Source of the DNA: an uncultured Propionibacteriaceae bacterium | GTDB lineage: Bacteria; Actinomycetota; Actinomycetes; Propionibacteriales; Propionibacteriaceae | Reading direction: 5' to 3' | Assembly: GCA_937988865.1 (NCBI GenBank) | Contig: CALKHV010000105.1 | Location: 1 to 9,863, forward strand | Length of the DNA stretch: 9,863 nucleotides | Shown here: positions 1 through 5,866 of the stretch, piece by piece | Layout: every line of letters starts with the position of its first letter | Position numbering within the stretch: the stretch's first letter is position 1 | Program-made: the position numbers and the translations under genes | The notes under the pieces: generated by a model | The model's database searches: none | Told to the model about the DNA's origin: nothing | What the model saw: only the letters and a program-made list of their open reading frames with translations

Positions 1-214
1 TTGGGGGCGGGTTTCCTTGTGGACGCAGCGAAACGCGCCGTCCGGCGGCCCCCGGCGTCCCCCCAGGGGCGGTTTCCTTGTGGACGCAGCGAAACGCGCC
101 GTTCGCGGCCTCTTTGGGGGCGGTTTCCTTGCCCAGGCAGGGAAACGCGCCGTTCCGCGGCCTCCGGCGTCCCCCCCCGAGGGCGGTTTCCTTGCGAACG
201 CAGCGAAACACGCC
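1..214. repeat. Tandem array of four palindromic (REP-like) repeats
   Basis: Four copies of a 33-34 base element lie at 6-39, 68-100, 119-151 and 182-214, spaced 51-63 bases apart. Each begins GGCGGTTTCCTTG (copy 1 has one extra G) and ends GAAACGCGCC or GAAACACGCC. Each folds on itself: GGCG with CGCC, GTTTC with GAAAC, and an inner TGxx/xxCA stem. The linkers are also related, sharing GCGGCC and CGGCGTCCCCCC blocks, so the whole unit of about 60 bases has been copied. The inner stems differ between copies but keep pairing, which suggests selection for a hairpin. The array follows nadC on the minus strand and could act in termination or mRNA 3' protection; that is inference. It may continue to the left. 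Reading frames through it give only low-complexity repeats and are not credible proteins. Positions 215-260 hold only a small inverted repeat (GGCGC 243-247, GCGCC 264-268) reaching the nadC stop. Confidence 0.8.
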
Positions 215-260
215 GCTCCTCGTCCCCCCCGGACGCACTCCCGGCGCAATGACCGACGCG

Positions 261-1109
261 TCAGCGCCCGGCGTAGTCCAGACCGATGTCGAGCACCTTC
301 GCACTGTGGGTGAGCCATCCGACCGAGATCAGGTCAACCCCCGCCTCCGCGATCGGCACCGCCGTCTCCGGAGTGATCCGACCGGACGCTTCGGTGATCA
401 TCCGGCCGTCCACAATCACGACCGCCTGTCGCAACACCTCAGGACCCATGTTGTCGAGCAGCACCGCGTCCACCCGCAACTCCAACAGCTCGTGGAGTTG
501 CGACAAGGTGTCGACCTCCACCTCGATCTTGACCAGGTGTCCCGCGTTCGCCCGTACCGCCCGGACGGCCTGCGCCACGCCACCTGCGACCGCGATGTGG
601 TTGTCCTTGATGAGCACCGCATCATCGAGCCCGAAGCGGTGGTTGGCGCCGCCACCTGCCCGCACGGCGTGCTTCTGCAGCGCCCGCAATCCCGGGATGG
701 TCTTGCGCGTGTCGCACACCTTGGCGCTGGTGTGGGCGATCGCATCGGCGATCTGTGCCGTCCCGGTCGCCACGCCCGAGAGGTGGCCCAGGAAGTTCAG
801 CGCCACCCGCTCCCCGGTGAGCACTCCCCGGGCCGGGCCCTCGATGGTCCCGATGACACTTCCCGGCTCGACCCGGGCGCCGTCCGGCAGGTGGATCTCG
901 ACCTCGACCGACGAGTCGACCAGTTGCCACGCCAGGACAGCGCAGGCCGTCCCCGCGACCACCCCGGGTTCGCGCGCGACGAGCTGGACGCGTGCGCGGG
1001 CGTCCGCACTGATGATGCTGTCGGTGGTGATGTCACCGGCGCGTCCCAGGTCCTCCAGGAGGGCGGCGCGCACCAGGGGCTCGATCAGGAGCGAGGGCAG
1101 TGATCTCAT
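261..1109 (-). CDS. nadC: Nicotinate-nucleotide pyrophosphorylase (carboxylating), quinolinate phosphoribosyltransferase
   Basis: This 282-residue cytoplasmic enzyme converts quinolinate and PRPP to nicotinate mononucleotide, CO2 and pyrophosphate, the last step special to de novo NAD synthesis. The N-terminal alpha/beta sandwich carries LLEDLGRAGDITTD (residues 17-30). The TIM-like barrel carries CDTRKTIPGLRALQKHAV (132-149), GGGANHRFGL (152-161) and IKDNHI (167-172), which supply the PRPP and quinolinate-binding Arg, Lys and His residues. KIEVEVD (194-200), LLDNM (217-221) and EASGRI (240-245) follow. Length is normal for the family. The start is the ATG at 1107-1109, which overlaps the nadB stop by four bases (ATGA). 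A longer in-frame extension to 1271 would lie inside nadB and lacks family features. It is the last gene of nadABC and is probably translationally coupled to nadB. Confidence 0.96.
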   Translation of the reverse strand: MRSLPSLLIEPLVRAALLEDLGRAGDITTDSIISADARARVQLVAREPGVVAGTACAVLAWQLVDSSVEVEIHLPDGARVEPGSVIGTIEGPARGVLTGERVALNFLGHLSGVATGTAQIADAIAHTSAKVCDTRKTIPGLRALQKHAVRAGGGANHRFGLDDAVLIKDNHIAVAGGVAQAVRAVRANAGHLVKIEVEVDTLSQLHELLELRVDAVLLDNMGPEVLRQAVVIVDGRMITEASGRITPETAVPIAEAGVDLISVGWLTHSAKVLDIGLDYAGR

Positions 1110-2644
1110 CGGACGCCCACCGCCGCGAGGTCGAGCTCGCTCACGAGGGTGTGCTGTGCCACCGCCGCGGTGAGAGAGAAGTCGGTGCGCGTGTGTCCGC
1201 CGCGCGACTCCTCGCGCTGGAGGGCCGACCGCACCACCAGGTAACCGACCAGGCCCGCGTCCAGGTCGCAATGTGGACGCAGACGCTCGAGACCGGCCTC
1301 GAGGCCTGCCTCGTCACGCAGGACGCCGGCTGCCCGGGTGAGAACCTCCCGAATCTCTCCGATCACGCGATCGGGACGCCGGGGAGGCCGGGGGTCCGCC
1401 CACGCCCCGCCGGTGGGGGGTGCTGAAACGGTCATGATGGGAGTCCTCTCGACCATGGGAGTCCTTTCGAACAGTCGTCGGGCCACCCGGCGTCCACAGA
1501 CGACCGCCTCGAGCAGCGAGTTGCTGGCCAGGCGGTTTGCGCCGTGCAGTCCGGTGGACGCGACTTCTCCGGCCGCGAAGAGCCCCGGGACAGTGCTCTC
1601 GCCCTGGGCATCGACCAGCACTCCACCCATGTGGTAGTGCGCAGCGGGACGCACCGGCAGCAGGTCGTCGGCCGGGTCGAGCCCCGACGCGAGCGCCAGG
1701 TCGTTGATCCCCGGGAACAGGTCGGCGAACCGCTCCCCGGGGTGGGTGCGTGCGTCCAGGAAGACCCGGTGACCGGCCTGGAGCTGGGCCCACTCGGCGC
1801 GGGAGACAACGTCACGGGCCGAGAGCGGGTTCTCCAGGACGCGCGCCCCGACCTCGTTGACCAGGATCGCTCCCTCGCCGCGCACCGCCTCACTCACCAG
1901 GGGCATCGGGTCGAGGTTCACGTCCAGGGCCGTGGGGTGGAACTGGACCATCTCCAGGTCGCGGAGCACCGCGCCCGCCCGGAACGCCAGTGCCAGCCCC
2001 TGGCCCTGCGATGACAGCGGGTTGGTGGTCGCCGTGAACAGGCCCCCGATGCCGCCGGTCGCCAGCACCACCGTGTCGGTGCGCAGCTCGACGGGTCCGT
2101 CAGGGGTGTCGACCAGGACGCCGGACACGCGTCCGTCGGTCACCAGGATCCGCCGGGCGGGGGAGTGCTCCCAGAGCGACACCGAAGGACGCTCACGTGC
2201 TGCAGCAACGACCGTCCGCAGCAGTTCGGCACCCGTCCCGTCGCCCAGGGCATGGACGATCCGTCGCCGACCGTGGGCGCCCTCGAGGCCGAGTCTCAGC
2301 GTCCCGTCGGGATGGCGGTCGAACGTGGCGCCCAGCTCGGCCAGCCAGGCGATCGCGTCCGGGCCGGACGCGGTGATGTCGCGCACGACGTCCGCATCGC
2401 AGAGCCCCGCGCCCGCCGCCAACGTGTCGGCGGCGTGCAACTCGGGGCTGTCATCGGGCCCCACGGCGGCGGCCACCCCGCCCTGCGCCCAGCCGGTGGA
2501 CGTCCCGGTGCTCACCGCACCCGCGCTCAGCACCACGCACGGCAGCGGCGACAACTCGACGGCCGCTGTCAGCCCGGCCAGCCCGGCACCCACGATCACG
2601 GGGCAGCCGGCCTCGACCACCCGGGGACGCACATCGCCGGTCAT
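1106..2644 (-). CDS. nadB: L-aspartate oxidase
   Basis: This 512-residue flavoprotein oxidises L-aspartate to iminoaspartate, the first step of de novo NAD synthesis, and passes the unstable product to NadA. The N-terminal FAD-binding motif is VIVGAGLAGL (residues 16-25), followed by TGWAQGGVAAAV (50-61). Substrate-domain signatures are QFHPTAL (235-241), SEAVRGEGAIL (251-261), RDVV-RAEW (278-285) and HYHMGGV (336-342). The second FAD segment is GLFAAGEVASTGLHGANRL (354-372). The C-terminal helical domain ends with REESRGGHTRTDF (477-489). This set separates NadB from the succinate dehydrogenase flavoproteins of the same superfamily. The start ATG (2642-2644) overlaps the nadA stop by four bases and the stop overlaps nadC by four. 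A short in-frame duplication (ERTPMV/ERTPIM, 393-404) sits in the linker before the C-terminal helical domain. Confidence 0.96.
   Translation of the reverse strand: MTGDVRPRVVEAGCPVIVGAGLAGLTAAVELSPLPCVVLSAGAVSTGTSTGWAQGGVAAAVGPDDSPELHAADTLAAGAGLCDADVVRDITASGPDAIAWLAELGATFDRHPDGTLRLGLEGAHGRRRIVHALGDGTGAELLRTVVAAARERPSVSLWEHSPARRILVTDGRVSGVLVDTPDGPVELRTDTVVLATGGIGGLFTATTNPLSSQGQGLALAFRAGAVLRDLEMVQFHPTALDVNLDPMPLVSEAVRGEGAILVNEVGARVLENPLSARDVVSRAEWAQLQAGHRVFLDARTHPGERFADLFPGINDLALASGLDPADDLLPVRPAAHYHMGGVLVDAQGESTVPGLFAAGEVASTGLHGANRLASNSLLEAVVCGRRVARRLFERTPMVERTPIMTVSAPPTGGAWADPRPPRRPDRVIGEIREVLTRAAGVLRDEAGLEAGLERLRPHCDLDAGLVGYLVVRSALQREESRGGHTRTDFSLTAAVAQHTLVSELDLAAVGVR
1437..1472. repeat. 18-bp tandem duplication inside nadB
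   Basis: Two adjacent 18-base units, 1437-1454 and 1455-1472, differ at two positions. On the coding strand they give the six-residue repeat ERTPMV then ERTPIM at NadB residues 393-404. This is the variable linker between the FAD-binding part and the C-terminal helical bundle, so a small in-frame duplication there should be tolerated. It probably arose by replication slippage. Confidence 0.75.
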
Positions 2645-3630
2645 GACGCGGGCTTCCCGACCTGCAGCATCCTGTCGACGGCGAGGCGCGCCCGGTCGGC
2701 GACCTCGGGATCGATGGTGACCTCATGGGTCATCGTCTCGAGCGCGTGCCTGATCGCGGAGAGCGTGTTGCGCTTCATGTGCGGGCAGAGGTTGCACGCT
2801 CGGACGAACTCGAGATCGGGATTCGCCGCAGCCAGGTTGTCGCTCATCGAGCACTCGGTGATGAGGGCCAGCCGGGTCGGCCTCGTGGTCTCGACGAACC
2901 GCTGCATCTGCGCGGTCGACCCGGCGAAGTCGGCCTCGTCCACGACCTCGGGGGGACACTCGGGATGGGCCAGCACCGTCACCCCCGGGTAGTCGAGGCG
3001 CGTCTGGCGGATGTCGGCGGCCGTGAACCGCTCGTGCACCTCGCACGCACCGGGGTGGGTGATCACCTCGACTCCGGTCTGTCGGGCGATGTTCGCTGCC
3101 AGGTACTGGTCGGGGATCATGATCACCCGCGGGACGCCCAGGCTCTCGATGACCTCGACCGCGTTCCCGGACGTGCAGCAGATGTCGGATTCGGCCTTGA
3201 CCGCAGCCGAGGTGTTCACGTAGGTGACGACGGGGACGCCGGGGTGCAGCCGCCGCAGTTCGCGCACGTCCTCCGGCGTGATCGACTCGGCGAGGGAGCA
3301 GCCGGAACGAAGGTCGGGGATCAGGACCGTCCTGGACGGGTTGAGCAGTTTGGCGGTCTCGGCCATGAAGTGGACGCCGGCGAGCACGATGACGTCCGCC
3401 TCGACGTCGACGGCCTCGCGCGCCAACGCGAGGGAGTCACCGACGATGTCGGAGACGCCGTAGTAGATGTCGGGGGTCACGTAGTTGTGTCCGAGGATGA
3501 CCGCGTTGCGTTCCTGCTTCAGGCGCAGGATCGCGTCCACGTCGTCGGCCATCGTGGCCCACTCAACGGAGGGGATGACGTGCGCGACCCTGGGGTAGAG
3601 CTGGTCGGCGGTGACGGTGGTGACGGCCAT
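2641..3630 (-). CDS. nadA: Quinolinate synthase A, [4Fe-4S] enzyme
   Basis: This 329-residue cytoplasmic iron-sulfur enzyme condenses iminoaspartate with dihydroxyacetone phosphate to quinolinate. The three-fold NadA architecture is visible: AVILGHNYVTPDI (residues 43-55), VHFMAETAKLL (86-96), DLRSGCSLAE (106-115), TYVNTSAAVKAESDICCTS (136-154), HPECPPEV (222-229), ITECSM (257-262) and RACNLCPHMKRNTL (277-290). Expected cluster ligands are Cys111, Cys225 and Cys282 (or Cys279). Length fits the family. The start ATG (3628-3630) has a good ribosome site, TGGAGGA on the minus strand at 3634-3640, six bases or fewer away. It is the first gene of nadABC. Its 155-base upstream gap to the regulator gene holds a candidate promoter and a perfect palindromic operator, so control by NAD status is likely. 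Confidence 0.96.
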   Translation of the reverse strand: MAVTTVTADQLYPRVAHVIPSVEWATMADDVDAILRLKQERNAVILGHNYVTPDIYYGVSDIVGDSLALAREAVDVEADVIVLAGVHFMAETAKLLNPSRTVLIPDLRSGCSLAESITPEDVRELRRLHPGVPVVTYVNTSAAVKAESDICCTSGNAVEVIESLGVPRVIMIPDQYLAANIARQTGVEVITHPGACEVHERFTAADIRQTRLDYPGVTVLAHPECPPEVVDEADFAGSTAQMQRFVETTRPTRLALITECSMSDNLAAANPDLEFVRACNLCPHMKRNTLSAIRHALETMTHEVTIDPEVADRARLAVDRMLQVGKPAS

Positions 3631-3669
3631 GGGTCCTCCAGACGCTGACGGTCGTGTTTCGTACCGAGG

Positions 3670-3692
3670 CTTATGCTACAACTGAGCATAAG
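3670..3692. promoter_or_regulatory. Perfect 8-7-8 inverted repeat, probable operator of nadABC
   Basis: CTTATGCT (3670-3677) and AGCATAAG (3685-3692) are exact reverse complements separated by seven bases. The site is A/T-rich in a very G/C-rich region, 40 bases before the nadA start, and covers a possible -10 hexamer. The only regulator gene nearby is the Nudix-like winged-helix protein directly upstream. Known NrtR and NadQ regulators bind palindromes in front of nad operons. That this regulator binds here is inference; the palindrome itself is plain in the sequence. Confidence 0.75.
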
Positions 3693-3714
3693 TCCTGGAC
3701 GTCCCGTCCACCAA
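3685..3714 (-). promoter_or_regulatory. Candidate nadABC promoter
   Basis: On the minus strand, TTGGTG (3709-3714) and TATGCT (3685-3690) are separated by 18 bases and resemble -35 and -10 elements. The -10 lies inside one arm of the palindrome at 3670-3692, so a bound repressor would block polymerase. Transcription would start about 45-50 bases before nadA. The -35 match is only partial. Confidence 0.45.
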
Positions 3715-3722
3715 ATGGACGG
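3704..3722. terminator. Hairpin between the regulator gene and nadA
   Basis: CCGTCCA (3704-3710) and TGGACGG (3716-3722) form a perfect 7-bp stem with a 5-base loop. It lies 63 bases after the regulator stop on the minus strand. It may be a weak factor-independent terminator or a processing point that separates the regulator transcript from nadABC. There is no T-run after it. It also overlaps the candidate -35 element of nadA, so termination is uncertain. Confidence 0.3.
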
Positions 3723-3785
3723 TGCCTGTACCGGGAGAGGGAGGGGTCGCGAAGACAGAGGTGGGGAGGACGCAGTGGGCCGAGC

Positions 3786-4694
3786 TCAGCGGCTCCTCGT
3801 CGTCGGGAGCTTCGTCCCGGCCACCTGGCGTTCCTGGAGCACCTCGCGCCGGAATCGATACAGCCGGGCCGGCCGCCCACCCGTGTCGGCGTCCACCTGA
3901 CCGGTCTCCTCCACCAGGGACTGCTGCTCGATGAGGCGCCTGAAGTTCTGCGTGTGCACAGCCCGGCCGGCCAGCGCCTCGACGCAACCCTGGAGTTCGC
4001 GCAGGGTGAATTCGGGCGCCATCAACTCGAAGACCACCGGACGGTACTGGATCTTGGCCCGCAACCGCGCCAGGCCGGTGGCCAGGACGCGACGATGGTC
4101 GCCCACCATGCGATCGCCGGGGACGAGTTCGTCGTCGGGTCGCCGCCAGGTCGACGGCGACTCCGGCACGAGGCCCGCCTCGTAGAGCAGTTCGTAGCGT
4201 TGCAGCACCAGGTCGGTCTGCCAGGGGTGACCGTCGAGCCCGAAGGTGATGGCGCAGCGCTGTCGTCTCCCGGACGCCGTCGACGGCTGCTGACCGGCCC
4301 ACTCAAGGATCTGGGGGGCGATCCGCCCGGTCACCAGGGCGCTGTCGCGAGTGTGCTCCCACGGCAGGAGCGAGTACCAGCCGCGCCAACCGCCGATCCC
4401 GGTGTCGATGGTGGGGGTGGTGAGGCCCAGGTAGGAGATCGAGATGCTGCGTCCGACCGAGCCGTCGCGATCGAGGTCGGCGAAGGTGTAGAGCTGTTCG
4501 AGGTAGCCCAACCGGCGTCCGGTCTGTTCCTCGACCCACAGGCGCGTGGACGCCTGGAGCGAGCGGTGTCCCGGCAACAGCGGCCCTGCAGGAAGGCGGG
4601 GCACGGGGTCACCCAGCGTCAGCACACACGGCTCGGAGTCGACCATGGCGACAACGACGGCCAGTACCCCGGCCGAGATCACCTCAGCGGTCAT
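3786..4694 (-). CDS. Nudix-like winged-helix regulator of NAD biosynthesis (NrtR/NadQ type)
   Basis: This 302-residue protein is the probable transcriptional repressor of nadABC. The N-terminal Nudix-like domain (about 1-125) includes RLPAGPL (33-39), RLWVEEQTGRRLGYLEQLYTF (51-71) and SISYLGLT (85-92). The YLEQLYTF and SISYLGL pattern matches NAD-sensing Nudix regulators. The catalytic Nudix box is degraded: Gly37 is present, but His43 and Leu52 stand where two conserved glutamates are expected, and Glu55-Glu56 remain. The C-terminal winged helix is FTLRELQGCVEALAG (229-243), NFRRLIEQQSLVEETG (250-265) and GRPARLYRF (273-281). WVEEQTG with one extra residue before TG recalls the NadQ (COG4111) branch known from Alphaproteobacteria more than classic NrtR; this comes from memory. 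The start is the ATG at 4692-4694, with AGGAG four bases upstream; an in-frame GTG at 4908-4910 would add a low-similarity tail. It lies on the same strand as nadA, 155 bases upstream. Confidence 0.85.
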   Translation of the reverse strand: MTAEVISAGVLAVVVAMVDSEPCVLTLGDPVPRLPAGPLLPGHRSLQASTRLWVEEQTGRRLGYLEQLYTFADLDRDGSVGRSISISYLGLTTPTIDTGIGGWRGWYSLLPWEHTRDSALVTGRIAPQILEWAGQQPSTASGRRQRCAITFGLDGHPWQTDLVLQRYELLYEAGLVPESPSTWRRPDDELVPGDRMVGDHRRVLATGLARLRAKIQYRPVVFELMAPEFTLRELQGCVEALAGRAVHTQNFRRLIEQQSLVEETGQVDADTGGRPARLYRFRREVLQERQVAGTKLPTTRSR

Positions 4695-4698
4695 GATG

Positions 4699-4703
4699 CT
4701 CCT
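4699..4703 (-). promoter_or_regulatory. Ribosome binding site deciding the regulator start
   Basis: AGGAG on the minus strand lies four bases before the ATG at 4692-4694. No comparable site precedes the in-frame GTG at 4908-4910, so the short start is preferred. Confidence 0.6.
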
Positions 4704-4826
4704 GGGTCGCGGTGGCCTCAGGATATCGACCTGTCGACCAACAGCCAGACGTCGCGCCGTCTGTCGAGGGCGGACGCCGAGCACCGCGGTCAAGACCGTG
4801 TGGAAATCGGGCCGACCAATAATCGG

Positions 4827-4855
4827 TTGGCGGGCCGCGTCCCGCTGCCTATCCT
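4827..4855 (+). promoter_or_regulatory. Candidate promoter for the RIO kinase transcript
   Basis: TTGGCG (4827-4832) and TATCCT (4850-4855) are separated by exactly 17 bases, fitting a housekeeping sigma promoter. Transcription would begin near 4862, giving a leader of about 140 bases before the kinase start and about 40 before the upstream ORF. Confidence 0.35.
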
Positions 4856-4903
4856 GAAAGCGCGCGGGAACTCCGCCTGATTCTCCTGAAAGGGGGTCGT
4901 GAG

Positions 4904-4966
4904 ATGTCACCCACTGTCATTGGGCTGTCCATGACCGCCCGTCTGTTCGAGGCCCCTGTCGCCTGA
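4904..4966 (+). CDS. Candidate 20-codon upstream ORF (leader peptide) before the RIO kinase
   Basis: An ATG at 4904-4906 opens a 20-codon frame, beginning MSPTVIGLSM, that ends with TGA at 4964-4966, 37 bases before the kinase start. AGGGGG (4891-4896) lies seven bases before the ATG and is a plausible Shine-Dalgarno sequence. The last codons fall within the 5' arm of a strong stem-loop (4949-4984), so ribosomes reading this ORF would melt it. The peptide has no run of one amino acid that would mark a classic amino-acid attenuator, and I recognise no family. An ORF this short can arise by chance; position and ribosome site are the only support. Confidence 0.3.
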   Translation: MSPTVIGLSMTARLFEAPVA

Positions 4967-5003
4967 CGTGTCACCGGGGGCCTCCAATCTCAGGAGAATT
5001 CCC
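4949..5003 (+). promoter_or_regulatory. Competing stem-loops over the RIO kinase ribosome binding site
   Basis: GAGGCCCC (4949-4956) and GGGGCCTC (4977-4984) form a perfect 8-bp G/C-rich stem. The 3' arm overlaps CTCC (4982-4985), which can pair instead with GGAG (4993-4996) of the kinase ribosome site across a 7-base loop. The two pairings are mutually exclusive. AGGAG at 4992-4996, seven bases before TTG, also decides the kinase start over the GTG at 4968, which has no ribosome site. Whether this works as a translational switch is inference. Confidence 0.4.
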
Positions 5004-5858
5004 TTGTCACACCTCTCTTCGTCCTTTGACTGGGACGCATTCCACGTCGGCGCGATCGTGGACGAACTCGCCGACAACCAACGCTGGTCCACCTGGGACG
5101 ACGTCGAACGACTCCATCGCGGCCCCACACCGTGGCCCGACTGGGTCGTCACGTCGTCCGCCGCCATCGACACCGACCTCGGCGTCCTCAAGACCGGCAA
5201 GGAGGCGGACGTCTCGTTGCTCGAGCGCGCCGTGCCGGGCGATCCCTCGCGGTCCTGCCTGCTCGCCGCCAAATGGTACCGGGCCGCCGACCATCGGCTC
5301 TTCCACCGGGACGCCGGCTACACCGAGGGTCGCCGCGTCCGGAACTCCCGCGACAACCGCGCCATGGCGCGCAAGTCCGACTTCGGACGCGCGACCGAGG
5401 CCGACCTCTGGGCCCACGCCGAGTGGACGGCGTTGAAGCGACTCTGGGCGGCCGGCGTCCCGGTGCCCTACCCCGTGCAGATCGACGGCCGCGAGATCCT
5501 GATGGAGTTCATCGCGGACGGTGACGCTGCTGCGCCACGGCTCCATCAGGTGAGGCCGGCGGTGACTGAACTCGACGCCCTGTTCGACCAACTCCTGTCA
5601 GCGATGCGGACGATGGCCGGGTTGGGCATCGTCCACGGCGACCTGAGCCCGTTCAACATCCTGGCGTCCGGTGTCGGCACCGGCGCGCCACGCGTCGTGA
5701 TCATCGACGTGCCCCAACTGGTCGACCTCGCCGCGAATCCGAACGCGGTCGAGTTCCTGCACCGGGATTGTGTGAACGTGTGTCAGTGGTTCACCGCTCG
5801 TGGACGCCCGGTCGATGCCGGGGAACTGCTCGCAGACCTCCTGGCCCACGCCTGGTGA
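5004..5858 (+). CDS. RIO-family atypical serine protein kinase
   Basis: This 284-residue cytoplasmic protein carries the full RIO kinase signature. GKEADV (65-70) replaces the usual glycine loop, Lys90 in LLAAKWYR (87-93) is the ATP-contacting lysine, and EWTALKRLWAAGVPVPYPV (140-158) and ILMEFI (165-170) form the C-helix region and hinge. GIVHGDLSPFNIL (208-220) is the catalytic loop, with Asp213 and Asn218. VIIDVPQ (232-238) carries the metal-binding Asp235. Bacterial RIO kinases are ATP-dependent phosphotransferases or ATPases whose substrates are mostly unknown; their archaeal and eukaryotic relatives act in ribosome maturation. The start is taken as TTG at 5004-5006, with AGGAG seven bases upstream. 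The frame could open at GTG 4968, adding 12 residues without a ribosome site. It is read alone, divergent from the NAD regulator, and ends eight bases from the convergent gene at 5867. Confidence 0.9.
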   Translation: MSHLSSSFDWDAFHVGAIVDELADNQRWSTWDDVERLHRGPTPWPDWVVTSSAAIDTDLGVLKTGKEADVSLLERAVPGDPSRSCLLAAKWYRAADHRLFHRDAGYTEGRRVRNSRDNRAMARKSDFGRATEADLWAHAEWTALKRLWAAGVPVPYPVQIDGREILMEFIADGDAAAPRLHQVRPAVTELDALFDQLLSAMRTMAGLGIVHGDLSPFNILASGVGTGAPRVVIIDVPQLVDLAANPNAVEFLHRDCVNVCQWFTARGRPVDAGELLADLLAHAW

Positions 5859-5866
5859 GGCCCGGC

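Larger units (their letters stand above)
4695..5003. other. Divergent intergenic region between the NAD regulator and the RIO kinase
   Basis: These 309 bases separate two divergently read genes. On the regulator side are two inverted repeats, CAGACG/CGTCTG (4746-4751, 4758-4763) and CGGTC/GACCG (4787-4791, 4794-4798), within what would be the regulator promoter or leader. I see no confident minus-strand -10 element. On the kinase side are a candidate promoter, a short upstream ORF and a stem-loop, listed separately. No second copy of the nadA palindrome is present, so autoregulation of the regulator is not evident from its own promoter region. Confidence 0.6.

Noticed and set aside
1..214. 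CRISPR array
   Set aside because: There are only four units, the repeats are palindromic with varying sequence, and the spacers are short and related to each other rather than unique. No cas gene is present.
1..252. Plus-strand frames with repeated GRFPC and ETRRS peptides
   Set aside because: They are translations of the palindromic DNA repeats; the repeat is read in several frames and the peptides resemble no protein.
1110..1271. N-terminal extension of NadC to 1271
   Set aside because: It lies inside nadB in another frame, lacks NadC similarity, and the ATGA-overlapping start at 1109 fits family length.
4695..4910. N-terminal extension of the NAD regulator to the GTG at 4910
   Set aside because: The 72 extra residues show no Nudix-regulator similarity, and AGGAG precedes the ATG at 4694.
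4964..4973. TGACGTGTCA as a separate regulator site
   Set aside because: It is a 4-2-4 inverted repeat that falls inside the larger stem-loop and is short enough to be chance.
5859..5866. Terminator between the convergent kinase and hypothetical genes
   Set aside because: The gap is only eight bases and no strong hairpin spans it.
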